Positions 1-7,686 of a DNA stretch of 64,000 nucleotides are shown in pieces. A program made the position numbers and the translations under genes. Source of the DNA: JAEMQF01 sp963775015 (GTDB taxonomy: Bacteria; Pseudomonadota; Gammaproteobacteria; Burkholderiales; Burkholderiaceae_C); assembly GCA_963775015.1 (NCBI GenBank), contig CAVZHI010000019.1:62001-126000 (forward strand). Direction: 5' to 3'. A model generated the notes under the pieces. That model was not told the DNA's origin and did no database searches. It saw only the letters and a list, made by a program, of their open reading frames with translations. Position 1 is the stretch's first letter; each line of letters opens with the position of its first letter.

Positions 1-190
1 CGAGTTGATCGACCAAGTGAACACCGGCGAAGAGGTCGTGATCCTGCGCCGCGGCCACGCGATCGCGCGCCTCGTTCCCGGGGCGGCGAAAAGCCGGCTC
101 ACGACGCACAGCCTGTCGGCCGCCGCCGAGCAACTCGGCGACACCCTGTTCGGCGGGCTGGAAAACCTGGACGACACGCAGCCGGGGTAG
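1..190 (+). CDS. Phd/YefM-family antitoxin, 3' part only
   Basis: The reading frame is already open at the window edge and ends in TAG, so this is the C-terminal part of a gene that begins upstream. The visible peptide contains the run EEVVILRRGHAIARLVP, typical of the conserved centre of Phd/YefM antitoxins, the DNA-binding partners of type II toxins such as VapC or RelE. The last 30 or so residues form a poorly conserved tail of the kind that wraps a toxin. In most such operons the toxin follows directly, but the next gene here is convergent and is a protease, so no toxin partner lies to the right. The gene may be an orphan or its partner may precede it. The family call rests on the short conserved stretch only. 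Confidence 0.6.
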   Translation, partial: ELIDQVNTGEEVVILRRGHAIARLVPGAAKSRLTTHSLSAAAEQLGDTLFGGLENLDDTQPG

Positions 191-211
191 CCGCGCCTCG
201 CGCGGCGCCGC

Positions 212-1318
212 TCAACGCGCGGCGCGGCGAAAGAACTCAATGCGCTCCTGGTCGTGCGGATGCGATCCGATCGCGATCCCGAGCCACGACGGCGCGTCGC
301 TGGCGGAGCGCTTCGGCTCGGCTTTCGTATCGTTCGCAGCCTGTGCTCGCGCCGCGGCGAGTTTTTCGAACAGGCCGACCATGACCGCGGGCGACACACC
401 TGCGGCTTTCAGGAAAGCGGCGCAGAACGCATCCGCTTCGCGTTCGGCGTCGCGCGAGTAGCTCGCCTGGCCGAGCACGATGGGCACCGCGGCAAGAATG
501 CTGCTGAAGTCGCCGAGCACGAGGCTCGACAACAGGCCGATCAAGCTCGCCTGCAATACCATGCGCATGCCGTGGCGGTGCTGCAGATGGCCGAGTTCGT
601 GCGCGAGCACGCCGCTGAGCACGTCCGGGTCGGCGTCGAAGAGTTGCACCAGCGCGTCGGTCATGACCATGGTGCCGCCGGGCAAGGCAAACGCGTTCGG
701 GCCCAGGCCGTCCTTGCCGCGTCCGCGCCGAAACAGCAATTCGTGCCCAGGCACGCTGCCCGGGGGTTGCGCGGCCACCGCGCGCGCGAACGCATCGCGA
801 ATCCGCTGCTGCTGCGCGGCCGGCAGCTCGCTCGGCTGGGTCAGGTGCTTGTCGAGCGTGGCGAGTGCGGCCTGCCCGAGTTCGCGGTCGACACCCGGGC
901 CGATCGCGTGCAGCGCGAGCCGACTCAGGCCCGGCACACCCCAGACGCCGAGCAGCGTCAGCAGCACGGCCAGGCCGGCGAGGCTCGCGAGCACCCAGCG
1001 CCAGCTTTGCTGAGCGCGAACGACGGCTGAATCGGTTCGCCCCGCGGCGCGCAGCCACGCGTCGCAGGCGCGTGCGTCGCGGCAATGCAGCGAGCCGCCG
1101 CTCTTCAGGTGCGCGACGCGCGGGCCATGGCGGGTTCGCTCGGACCAGTTCAGCGCGTCGGCGGCGACGTCGAGCGCGATCGCCTCGCCGCGCACCTGCA
1201 GCAGGAGCCCGCTCCAACGCAGCGTGACGGCGTGGGCGCGCGCGCTTTGGCCGTCGAAGTATTCCGCCGCAAGTGTGCCCGCGGCGGGCGTCGTACTCAG
1301 CGCAGGATCAGAACCCAA
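212..1318 (-). CDS. M48-family membrane metalloprotease
   Basis: Zinc metallopeptidase of family M48 (HtpX/Oma1/BepA-like). The catalytic motif HELGH is clear, followed about 60 residues later by the glutamate ligand region EREADAF. The N-terminal third holds a small globular segment and then one hydrophobic helix (LASLAGLAVLLTLLGVWGV), so the protease is probably anchored in the inner membrane. The frame is open to ATG codons at 1384 and 1369, but those overlap the upstream DUF898 gene by more than 60 bases. The TTG at 1318 overlaps its stop region by only 11 bases and is preferred. The tight overlap with the DUF898 gene indicates co-transcription; this pairing occurs in other proteobacteria. 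The substrate is unknown, with membrane or envelope protein quality control an inference from the family. Confidence 0.85.
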   Translation of the reverse strand: MGSDPALSTTPAAGTLAAEYFDGQSARAHAVTLRWSGLLLQVRGEAIALDVAADALNWSERTRHGPRVAHLKSGGSLHCRDARACDAWLRAAGRTDSAVVRAQQSWRWVLASLAGLAVLLTLLGVWGVPGLSRLALHAIGPGVDRELGQAALATLDKHLTQPSELPAAQQQRIRDAFARAVAAQPPGSVPGHELLFRRGRGKDGLGPNAFALPGGTMVMTDALVQLFDADPDVLSGVLAHELGHLQHRHGMRMVLQASLIGLLSSLVLGDFSSILAAVPIVLGQASYSRDAEREADAFCAAFLKAAGVSPAVMVGLFEKLAAARAQAANDTKAEPKRSASDAPSWLGIAIGSHPHDQERIEFFRRAAR

Positions 1319-2465
1319 TGTCCAAACCCAGCAGATCCCCCGCTGCGTCGCCGGCGGCTTCGCCTTCATGGGCACGCGCCGCATCGAGCAGCGACTCGGG
1401 GTCGACGCGCGTTGTCAAGCTCACCGCTTCGAGGCGCATGCGCGCCAGCGCCACTGCGGCGAACGGCCAGTAGAAGCCGAGCGTGAGGATCATGAGCAGC
1501 CAGTTTTTCAGCGTCAGGCCGAGCAGCGGGAAGAAGTCGAGCCGGCTGCGAAATCGCAGCGACGAGTTGCCGGTGCGCGACCAGAGCAAATTCTGCATTC
1601 GCGAAGTGAAGTAAGGCCGCGGCAAGAGTTGCACGACGAACATGCCGACGAACGTGGCCACGACGATCGCGACCATCGCCGCACCGCTGCGCGGCGCTCC
1701 GAGGCTCGCGCCACCGAAAACACCGAGCAGCAGCACGAATCCGAACAACCCGCCGATCGCGAGCAGCGCCACGCCGAACGTCTTCAGGAACACGAGGTAG
1801 AACGCCCCCACGGTGCTGCGCAACTCGGTGCGTTGTTGCGCCAGCGCATAGTGGTTGTGCTGGTAACTCTTCAGGTTCCACCACAGCCAGGGGCCGGCGA
1901 GCAGCAGCGCGCCGAGCACGCCGCCGAGCAAGCCGAAGTACCACGGCGGCGGATGCGCGGCGTCGGGAATGAACACGACCGCGCCGAGAATCGCGATGCC
2001 GGGAACGAACAGCGGCACCATCGCCCGATAGGCGCCCGCCAGGGTGCCCGTGAAGCGAAAGCGCAACCCGCGCCAGCTCGTATTCGCGAGGCGAAACTGC
2101 ATCGACGACTTGAACAGCGCCGGCCAGAGCGCCGCGATCGCGACCACGGCGACCAGACCCGCAAGCGGCGAAAAATTCCCCGCCACCGAATAGAGCCCGA
2201 CGAGCGCGCCGGTCAGCAGGTAGCCGCGCAGCATCTTCTTCGGGTCGCCGTGAAAGTCCAGCGGCGCGCCGCCGACCTCGGTCGCACCGTAGAAGTAGCG
2301 CAAGCGCCGCACTTTGGCCCATGGAAAGTAGATGCCCAGCGTCACCAGCACGAGCAGCAGGTTCACGATCCAGATGCGAAAGTATTCGCTGCCCGAACCG
2401 GTGAAGTGCAGCAGCAGCTGATGCTCGCGTGGCGCCGACGGCGCGGAGGGTGGGGTCGAGTTCAA
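1308..2465 (-). CDS. DUF898 (YjgN-like) multi-spanning membrane protein
   Basis: Integral membrane protein of the DUF898/YjgN family, whose function is unknown. It shows the family opening FTGSGSEYFRIWIVNLLL followed by PWAKVRRLRYFYG, and then at least six further hydrophobic segments separated by short basic loops; the pattern partly repeats near the C-terminus (RFRSRL...LLGLTLKNWLLMILTLGFYWPFA). No ATG start is available in the expected place. The frame is open back to a TTG at 2588, which would abut the divergent GST gene. The TTG at 2465 gives the usual short leader before FTGSG and lies downstream of a -10-like TAGAGT (minus strand, 2529-2524), so it is preferred; a GTG at 2525 is the alternative. 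The gene overlaps the M48 protease gene and likely forms a two-gene operon with it. Confidence 0.85.
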   Translation of the reverse strand: MNSTPPSAPSAPREHQLLLHFTGSGSEYFRIWIVNLLLVLVTLGIYFPWAKVRRLRYFYGATEVGGAPLDFHGDPKKMLRGYLLTGALVGLYSVAGNFSPLAGLVAVVAIAALWPALFKSSMQFRLANTSWRGLRFRFTGTLAGAYRAMVPLFVPGIAILGAVVFIPDAAHPPPWYFGLLGGVLGALLLAGPWLWWNLKSYQHNHYALAQQRTELRSTVGAFYLVFLKTFGVALLAIGGLFGFVLLLGVFGGASLGAPRSGAAMVAIVVATFVGMFVVQLLPRPYFTSRMQNLLWSRTGNSSLRFRSRLDFFPLLGLTLKNWLLMILTLGFYWPFAAVALARMRLEAVSLTTRVDPESLLDAARAHEGEAAGDAAGDLLGLDIGF

Positions 2466-2523
2466 GTCGCTGCGGGCCGGTGGCGCGCCAGGCGCCGCGG
2501 CGAAAGGTTGCGGGAGGGCGCCC

Positions 2524-2529
2524 ACTCTA
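2524..2529 (-). promoter_or_regulatory. -10-like box for the DUF898-M48 operon
   Basis: On the minus strand this reads TAGAGT, close to the TATAAT consensus and to the other -10-like boxes in this window (TAGAAT, TAAACT, TATACT). Transcription would start near 2517, upstream of the proposed TTG start at 2465. No convincing -35 is visible. Confidence 0.35.
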
Positions 2530-2557
2530 GCATCGGCGCGATACTGACACCCTTGGC

Positions 2558-2563
2558 TAGAAT
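2558..2563 (+). promoter_or_regulatory. -10-like box upstream of the YibF-like GST gene
   Basis: TAGAAT lies 31 bases before the ATG of the GST gene and matches five of six positions of the sigma-70 -10 consensus. A start site near 2570 would give a leader of about 25 bases. No good -35 element is seen at the expected distance. Confidence 0.4.
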
Positions 2564-2593
2564 CGGCCGCACCAGGGACAGAAGACAAAATCC

Positions 2594-3208
2594 ATGAAAC
2601 TGATCGGTTCGCTGACGAGCCCTTACGTGCGCAAGGTTCGCATCGTGATGGCGGAAAAGAAGCTCGACTATCAGTTTGAACTCGAAGACGTCTGGGGCAG
2701 CGACGCGATTCTGGCGGTGAATCCGCTCGGCAAGGTTCCCTGCCTCGTTCTCGAAGGCCGCGAAGCAGTATTCGATTCGCGTGTCATCGTCGAGTACCTC
2801 GACACTCGCTCGCCGGTCGCGCGCCTGATTCCCGAGCCGAACCGCGAACGCACCGAGGTGCGAACCTGGGAGGCGCTCGCCGACGGCGTGCTCGACGCGG
2901 CGATCCTGGCGCGCCTGGAAGGCCATTGGCCGGGGCGAAGCAGCGAGCAGCGCAGCAGCGCCTGGATCGCGCGCCAGCTGACGCGGGTCCACGCTGCGCT
3001 CAACGTCATGAGCGCCACCTTGGGCGAACGCGCCTGGTGCTGCGGTACGCACCTGACGCTGGCCGACATCGCGGTGGGCTGCGCGCTCGGCTACCTCGAC
3101 TTTCGCTTTGCCGACATCGCGTGGCGCGCCGCGCACCCGAACCTGATGCGCCTGTTCGACAAGCTGTCGGTACGGCAAAGCTTCATCGATACCGCGCCAA
3201 CGGCGTGA
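2594..3208 (+). CDS. Glutathione S-transferase, YibF-like
   Basis: A 204-residue cytosolic GST with an N-terminal thioredoxin-fold domain and a C-terminal helical domain. The start (MKLIGSLTSPYVRKVRIV) with NPLGKVPCL and DSRVIVEYLD closely follows Escherichia coli YibF, and the C-terminal part (LADIAVGCALGYLDFR) also fits that family. The cis-proline of the glutathione site is in KVPCL, and the DS pair that contacts the glutamyl group is in VFDSRVI. The catalytic Ser or Tyr is probably in the SPYVRK turn. It stands alone, divergent from the DUF898 operon and convergent with a response-regulator-like gene. The likely role is glutathione conjugation or peroxide/electrophile detoxification; the actual substrate cannot be read from sequence. 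Confidence 0.88.
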   Translation: MKLIGSLTSPYVRKVRIVMAEKKLDYQFELEDVWGSDAILAVNPLGKVPCLVLEGREAVFDSRVIVEYLDTRSPVARLIPEPNRERTEVRTWEALADGVLDAAILARLEGHWPGRSSEQRSSAWIARQLTRVHAALNVMSATLGERAWCCGTHLTLADIAVGCALGYLDFRFADIAWRAAHPNLMRLFDKLSVRQSFIDTAPTA

Positions 3209-3232
3209 ACGCCCGCGTCAGCGCGGCTTGCT

Positions 3233-3883
3233 TCAATTGAGTTGCGCCGCCGCCATCGCCGCAGCGCGGCGGTCGAGTTGCAGCTTGCGGTACAAGGTGC
3301 GGATGCCCACACCCACGTCGTGCTCGCTGGTTTGCAGTTCGCGCGCCACCTCGTGCACCAGAAAGCCGTCGCCGATGCGGTCCAGCATGCGCTGCTGAAC
3401 CTCGCTCAGGCGCAACGCGTCGAGCGTCTCGCCGCCCACGCCCGCGCCACTCCACGCCGGCGCTTCGAAAAGCGATCGGGCCTGGCGCGCGATCGTCGGG
3501 GCCATCGGCGACTCGCCGGCGAGCACTTGCAGGATCGCCTGGCGCAGGATGTCGGGCGAACTGCCGTGCAGGTAGTAGCCGTCGGCGCCCATCGCGATCG
3601 CCGCCATCAAGGTCGGGTCGTCGAGCGACAGCGCGCCCACCAAGACGAGCGGGCGCGACTCGCGCGCCTGGTTGCACAGTTCGTCGAGCAAGGCATCGAG
3701 GTCGCCGCGGCGCAGTTGCAGGTCGACGAGCACCAGGTCCGGCAAGTGCATGCGCAGGCTGCGAAGCGCGTGCGTCAGCGTCGTGGTCAGGCCGGAGACC
3801 TCCATGTCGGGCATGGCGCCGATCGTGCGGCGCAAGTGTTCGCCGACGGTTGCGTCGTTCTGAAGCAGCAGCAGGCGAGGCAT
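3233..3883 (-). CDS. Response-regulator-like protein with C-terminal HTH
   Basis: A 216-residue protein with a CheY-like receiver domain (about residues 1-120) and a C-terminal helix-turn-helix resembling NarL/LuxR regulators (about 155-210). The probable phosphoacceptor is Asp54 in LVLVDLQL. The acidic pocket near the N-terminus is reduced to one aspartate (LLLLQNDATV), and the usual switch Lys-Pro near residue 105 is not obvious, so it may be phosphorylated atypically or not at all. No histidine kinase lies nearby. The upstream region carries a perfect 12-base palindrome (3931-3942) and a small hairpin, which may be operator sites for this or another regulator. The regulated genes are unknown. 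Confidence 0.75.
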   Translation of the reverse strand: MPRLLLLQNDATVGEHLRRTIGAMPDMEVSGLTTTLTHALRSLRMHLPDLVLVDLQLRRGDLDALLDELCNQARESRPLVLVGALSLDDPTLMAAIAMGADGYYLHGSSPDILRQAILQVLAGESPMAPTIARQARSLFEAPAWSGAGVGGETLDALRLSEVQQRMLDRIGDGFLVHEVARELQTSEHDVGVGIRTLYRKLQLDRRAAAMAAAQLN

Positions 3884-3930
3884 GGCGCGGCGTCGGATCG
3901 GGCCAAAGTGGCGATCAACCCATTGTTCGC

Positions 3931-3942
3931 ATGCGTACGCAT
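3931..3942. promoter_or_regulatory. Perfect 12-bp palindrome upstream of the response-regulator gene
   Basis: ATGCGTACGCAT is its own reverse complement. It lies 48 bases upstream of the ATG of the minus-strand regulator gene and next to a -10-like AACAAT (minus strand, 3927-3922). The position suggests an operator, possibly for autoregulation. A GGGGT/ACCCC mini-hairpin follows at 3962-3976. Confidence 0.35.
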
Positions 3943-3990
3943 CTGCCTACCCCCTTGTCGCGGGGTGGCGAACCCCTGGTGAACAACCCT

Positions 3991-4053
3991 TAGACATCAT
4001 GCTCGCCGGAGCTCCCCCGGCAGTTGGCCGGTCTCCGGCGACCATGATGTCTA
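3991..4053. repeat. 63-bp imperfect palindrome containing the stop codon of the glutamate-synthase-like gene
   Basis: The arms at 3991-4011 and 4033-4053 pair over about 21 bases with one mismatch, and the loop holds a second small inverted repeat (CCGGC/GCCGG). The outer end of the right arm is the TAG stop of the minus-strand gene 4051-5691. The RNA would form a long stem, but no U-tract follows on either side, so it is not a textbook intrinsic terminator. It may be a transcript-end stabiliser or a REP/MITE-like insertion. Confidence 0.6.
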
Positions 4054-5691
4054 GCGAGGCGCCGTGCCGGCGACGACGGAGAAGCTCGACGCCTGCGCCA
4101 TCGGCCAGTAGACCTTGAACACTTGGTGCGGCGCCTCGCCCGACAGCAGCGATCCTGGCGCAACCAACGGTAACAAGTTGGCGAGCAACTTGACACCATG
4201 GTCGGACGTGCGGCGCACGATGTGCGAGGCGCTGATCTGTCCGGGGTGCGTCAGGCCCGCGGCCTGCACCAATTCCTTCAGCGCCTTCAGGGTGTTCTCG
4301 TGGAACTGGTAGACACGCTCAGTTTTTGTCGGCACGACGAGCGCTTCCTGGCGCCGCGCATCCTGCGTCGTCACGCCTGTCGGGCAATGCCCGGTATGGC
4401 AATGCTGGGCCTGGATGCAGCCGAGCGCAAACATGAAACCGCGCGCCGAATTGCACCAGTCGGCGCCGAGCGCCATCATGCGCGCGATATCGAACGCGCT
4501 CACCACCTTGCCGGCGCAGCCGATGCGGATCTTGTCGCGCAAGTTCAAGCCGACGAGCGTGTTGTGCACGAGCAGCAGGCCCTCCTGCAGCGGCGCGCCC
4601 ACATGGTCGGTGAACTCCAGCGGCGCCGCACCGGTGCCGCCTTCGGCGCCGTCGACGACGATGAAATCCGGCGTGATGCCGGTCTCGAGCATCGCCTTGG
4701 TGATCGCGAACCACTCCCACGGATGCCCGATGCACAGCTTGAAGCCGGTCGGCTTGCCGCCCGACAACTGGCGCAGGCGTTCGATGAAGTGCATCATCTG
4801 CAGCGGCGTGTCGAAGGCGCTGTGGCGCGCCGGCGAGACGCAGTCCACGCCCGCCGCGACGCCGCGCGCCGCGGCAATTTCCAGCGTGACTTTGGCGCCC
4901 GGCAAGACGCCGCCATGCCCCGGCTTCGCGCCTTGGCTGAGCTTGAGCTCGATCATCTTCACTTGCGGCTCGGTCGCGTTCTTCGTGAAGCGCTCGGCGT
5001 TGAACGAGCCGTCATCGTTGCGGCAGCCGAAGTAGCCCGAACCGATTTCCCAGATCAGGTCCCCGCCCTGCTCGCGGTGGTAGCGGCTGATGCTGCCTTC
5101 GCCAGTGTCGTGGGCGAACTTGCCGCGCCGCGCGCCCGCGTTCAGCGCCAGGATCGCGTTCGCGCTGAGCGCGCCGAAGCTCATCGCCGAAATGTTGAAC
5201 ACGCTCGCGCTGTAGGGCTGGGTGCGGGTGGCGCCGATGAGAACGCGGAAGTCGTGCGACTCAAGCAGGCTCGGAATCAGCGAGTGGTTGATCCACTCGT
5301 AGCCGGTGGCGCCAACGTCGAGCTGGGTGCCAAAAGGCCGCTTGTCGGAATCGCCCTTGGAGCGCTGGTAGACGAGCGAGCGCTGCTGGCGCGAGAACGG
5401 CGCCGCGTCGTTGTCGCCTTCGATGAAGTACTGGCGGATCTCGGGGCGGATGAACTCGAGCAGAAAACGCAAGTGCCCGATGACCGGGTAGTTGCGCAGC
5501 ACCGAGCGCTGCGTCTGCTGCAGGTCGCGAAACCCGAGTCCGACGAAGAAGAGGAAGATCAGCGCCGGCAGCCAGCCCACGCCGATCGAGATCCAGCACA
5601 GCGTGCTGACGGCAAAGCCGACCGCGCACAGCATCCAGGCGCTGTAGCGCACGGGGAAAAACCGGTCGAGCCTGTAAAGCCACGCGAACAT
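4051..5691 (-). CDS. Membrane-anchored FMN-binding glutamate synthase-family protein
   Basis: A 546-residue protein made of one or two N-terminal membrane helices (about residues 17-55, WMLCAVGFAVSTLCWISIGVGW) and a large (beta/alpha)8 domain like the FMN-binding synthase domain of glutamate synthase (GltB). Family features include ISAMSFGALS, GEGGISRYH-like GEGSISRYH, AKPGHGGVLPG, DGAEGGTGAAPLEF and the cysteine-rich CIQAQHCHTGHCPTGV, which matches the 3Fe-4S cluster-binding region. It lacks the glutamine amidotransferase domain, so it is not a complete glutamate synthase; stand-alone members are common and mostly uncharacterised. A ribosome-binding site (TAGGAGCG) precedes the ATG, and a -10-like TAGCAT lies upstream at 5727-5722. 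The stop codon sits inside a 63-bp palindrome. Confidence 0.88.
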   Translation of the reverse strand: MFAWLYRLDRFFPVRYSAWMLCAVGFAVSTLCWISIGVGWLPALIFLFFVGLGFRDLQQTQRSVLRNYPVIGHLRFLLEFIRPEIRQYFIEGDNDAAPFSRQQRSLVYQRSKGDSDKRPFGTQLDVGATGYEWINHSLIPSLLESHDFRVLIGATRTQPYSASVFNISAMSFGALSANAILALNAGARRGKFAHDTGEGSISRYHREQGGDLIWEIGSGYFGCRNDDGSFNAERFTKNATEPQVKMIELKLSQGAKPGHGGVLPGAKVTLEIAAARGVAAGVDCVSPARHSAFDTPLQMMHFIERLRQLSGGKPTGFKLCIGHPWEWFAITKAMLETGITPDFIVVDGAEGGTGAAPLEFTDHVGAPLQEGLLLVHNTLVGLNLRDKIRIGCAGKVVSAFDIARMMALGADWCNSARGFMFALGCIQAQHCHTGHCPTGVTTQDARRQEALVVPTKTERVYQFHENTLKALKELVQAAGLTHPGQISASHIVRRTSDHGVKLLANLLPLVAPGSLLSGEAPHQVFKVYWPMAQASSFSVVAGTAPR

Positions 5692-5721
5692 GAATCGGCG
5701 CTCCTAGCCACAAGATCCGGC

Positions 5722-5727
5722 ATGCTA
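5722..5727 (-). promoter_or_regulatory. -10-like box for the FMN glutamate synthase-like gene
   Basis: On the minus strand this reads TAGCAT. It lies about 30 bases upstream of the ATG at 5691, with the ribosome-binding site between them. The same hexamer occurs upstream of the kor operon. No clear -35 is visible. Confidence 0.35.
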
Positions 5728-5830
5728 TGCCAGCGCCGTGGGAAGCGGCCCGCGGTAAACGCTGAAATCGACACCCTTTCGCCGCGTCGCGTGCGGCTTC
5801 GCGCCGCAGCGGCACCCAGGACCACGCCGC

Positions 5831-5836
5831 TATACT
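5831..5836 (+). promoter_or_regulatory. -10 box of the metX-metW promoter
   Basis: TATACT matches five of six bases of the -10 consensus. A start site about seven bases downstream falls at 5842-5844, exactly where the riboswitch begins, so the aptamer would be the extreme 5' end of the transcript. The -35 region is poor. Confidence 0.55.
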
Positions 5837-5843
5837 GCCGCCC

Positions 5844-5895
5844 AGCGCTGATTTGTTCCGGCTTGCGGGCGCTATAGAAATGCCGCTAAAGACAG
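5844..5895 (+). ncRNA. SAM-II-like riboswitch upstream of metX
   Basis: The segment follows the SAM-II (metA-type) aptamer block by block. AGCGC (5844-5848) pairs with GCGCT (5869-5873) as P1. After the first P1 strand comes TGATTT, as in the known aptamer, and the 3' part reads GAAATGCCGCTAAA, ending in the near-invariant GCTAAA followed by a purine run. CGGC (5859-5862) can pair with GCCG (5882-5885) to make the pseudoknot. Spacing between blocks agrees with my recollection of the metagenomic SAM-II sequence used in structural work. SAM-II binds S-adenosylmethionine and lowers expression of methionine genes, which fits the metX-metW genes downstream. No covariance search could be run. Confidence 0.82.
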
Positions 5896-5902
5896 GACGC
5901 GC

Positions 5903-5947
5903 AAAACCCGTTGTCCCGCTGAGTGGCGTCGCGATACCGGGTTTTTT
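5903..5947 (+). terminator. Terminator-like hairpin between riboswitch and metX
   Basis: AAAACCCG (5903-5910) pairs with CGGGTTTT (5938-5945), and the stem runs straight into a T-tract (5942-5947), leaving a 27-base loop. The structure ends 13 bases before the metX ATG. It could act as the expression platform of the SAM-II element (attenuation) or occlude the ribosome-binding region; the long loop makes it weaker than a typical intrinsic terminator. Confidence 0.55.
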
Positions 5948-5959
5948 CATTTCTGCGCC

Positions 5960-7086
5960 ATGCCATCCATCGGTCGAGTGAAGGCCAAGTTCGAACACTT
6001 TGCGCAGCCGCTGCTGCTGCGCAGCGGCGCGACGCTGCCCGACTACACCCTCGCCTACGAAACCTACGGCGAGCTGAATGCGCGGCGCAGCAACGCGGTG
6101 CTCGTCTGCCACGCGCTGAACGCGAGCCACCATGTGGCGGGCAGCTACGCCGACGACGAGCGCAACGTCGGCTGGTGGGACAACCTCGTCGGCCCGGGCA
6201 AGGCGCTGGACACGAACAAGTTCTTCGTCATCGGCGTGAACAACCCGGGGTCGTGTTTCGGCTCGACCGGCCCGATGCAGGCCAACCCGGCGACAGGCCG
6301 GCCCTGGGGCGCCGACTTCCCGGTCGTCACCGTCGAAGACTGGGTCGACGCGCAGGCGCGGCTCATGGACCGCCTGGGCATTCACACGCTCGCCGCCGTG
6401 CTCGGCGGCAGCCTCGGCGGCATGCAGGCGCTGAGCTGGGCGCTGCGTTACCCAATGCGCCTGCGCCATTGCATCGCCGTCGCGACCGCGCCGAATCTGT
6501 CGGCGCAGAACATCGCGTTCAACGAAGTCGCGCGCCGCGCCATCATCACCGACCCCGATTTCCACGCCGGTCACTATCTGGCCGCGGGCACGCTGCCGCG
6601 CCGCGGCCTGCGCGTGGCGCGAATGATCGGCCACATCACCTACCTCAGCGACGACGCGATGGAGGCCAAGTTCGGCCGCGATCTAAAGAACGGCGCGCCG
6701 GGTTATTCGACGCAAGAGATCGAATTCCAGATCGAAGGTTATCTGCGGCATCAGGGTGACAAGTTCAGCGAATACTTCGACGCCAACACCTACCTCCTGA
6801 TCACGCGTGCGCTCGACTACTTCGACCCGGCGCGCGAGTTCGGCGGCGACCTGAGCGCGGCGTTTGCCGCGGCACGCTGCAAGTTCCAGCTCGTCAGCTT
6901 CACGACCGACTGGCGCTTTGCCCCGGCACGGTCGCGCGAGATCGTCAAGGCGTTGCTCGACAACCGGCTCGACGTCAGCTACGCCGAGATCGCCGCGCCG
7001 CATGGGCACGACGCGTTCCTGCTCGACGACCCGCGCTACCACGGCGTGCTGCAGGCGCGCTTTGACAATATCGCCAGGGAGACAGC

Positions 7087-7090
<4 letters not shown>
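5960..7090 (+). CDS. metX: Homoserine O-acyltransferase MetX
   Basis: A 376-residue alpha/beta-hydrolase-fold acyltransferase that activates homoserine for methionine synthesis in the cytosol. The nucleophile elbow GGSLGGMQ puts the catalytic serine near residue 151, and the family segments LVCHALNASHHV, VIGVNNPGSCFGSTGP and the C-terminal APHGHDAFLLD (catalytic histidine) are present. The length is normal. Although usually named homoserine O-acetyltransferase, many betaproteobacterial MetX enzymes have been shown to be O-succinyltransferases, so the acyl donor is left open here. The gene lies behind a SAM-II-like riboswitch and overlaps metW by four bases, as is usual, indicating one SAM-repressed operon. 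Confidence 0.95.
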
Positions 7091-7671
<581 letters not shown>

Positions 7672-7686
7672 TCGCTCTCAGGTCGC

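Noticed and set aside
191..240. GC-rich inverted stretches as a terminator after the antitoxin.
   Set aside because: The arms match imperfectly and no T-tract follows; the sequence is simply CG-repeat-rich.
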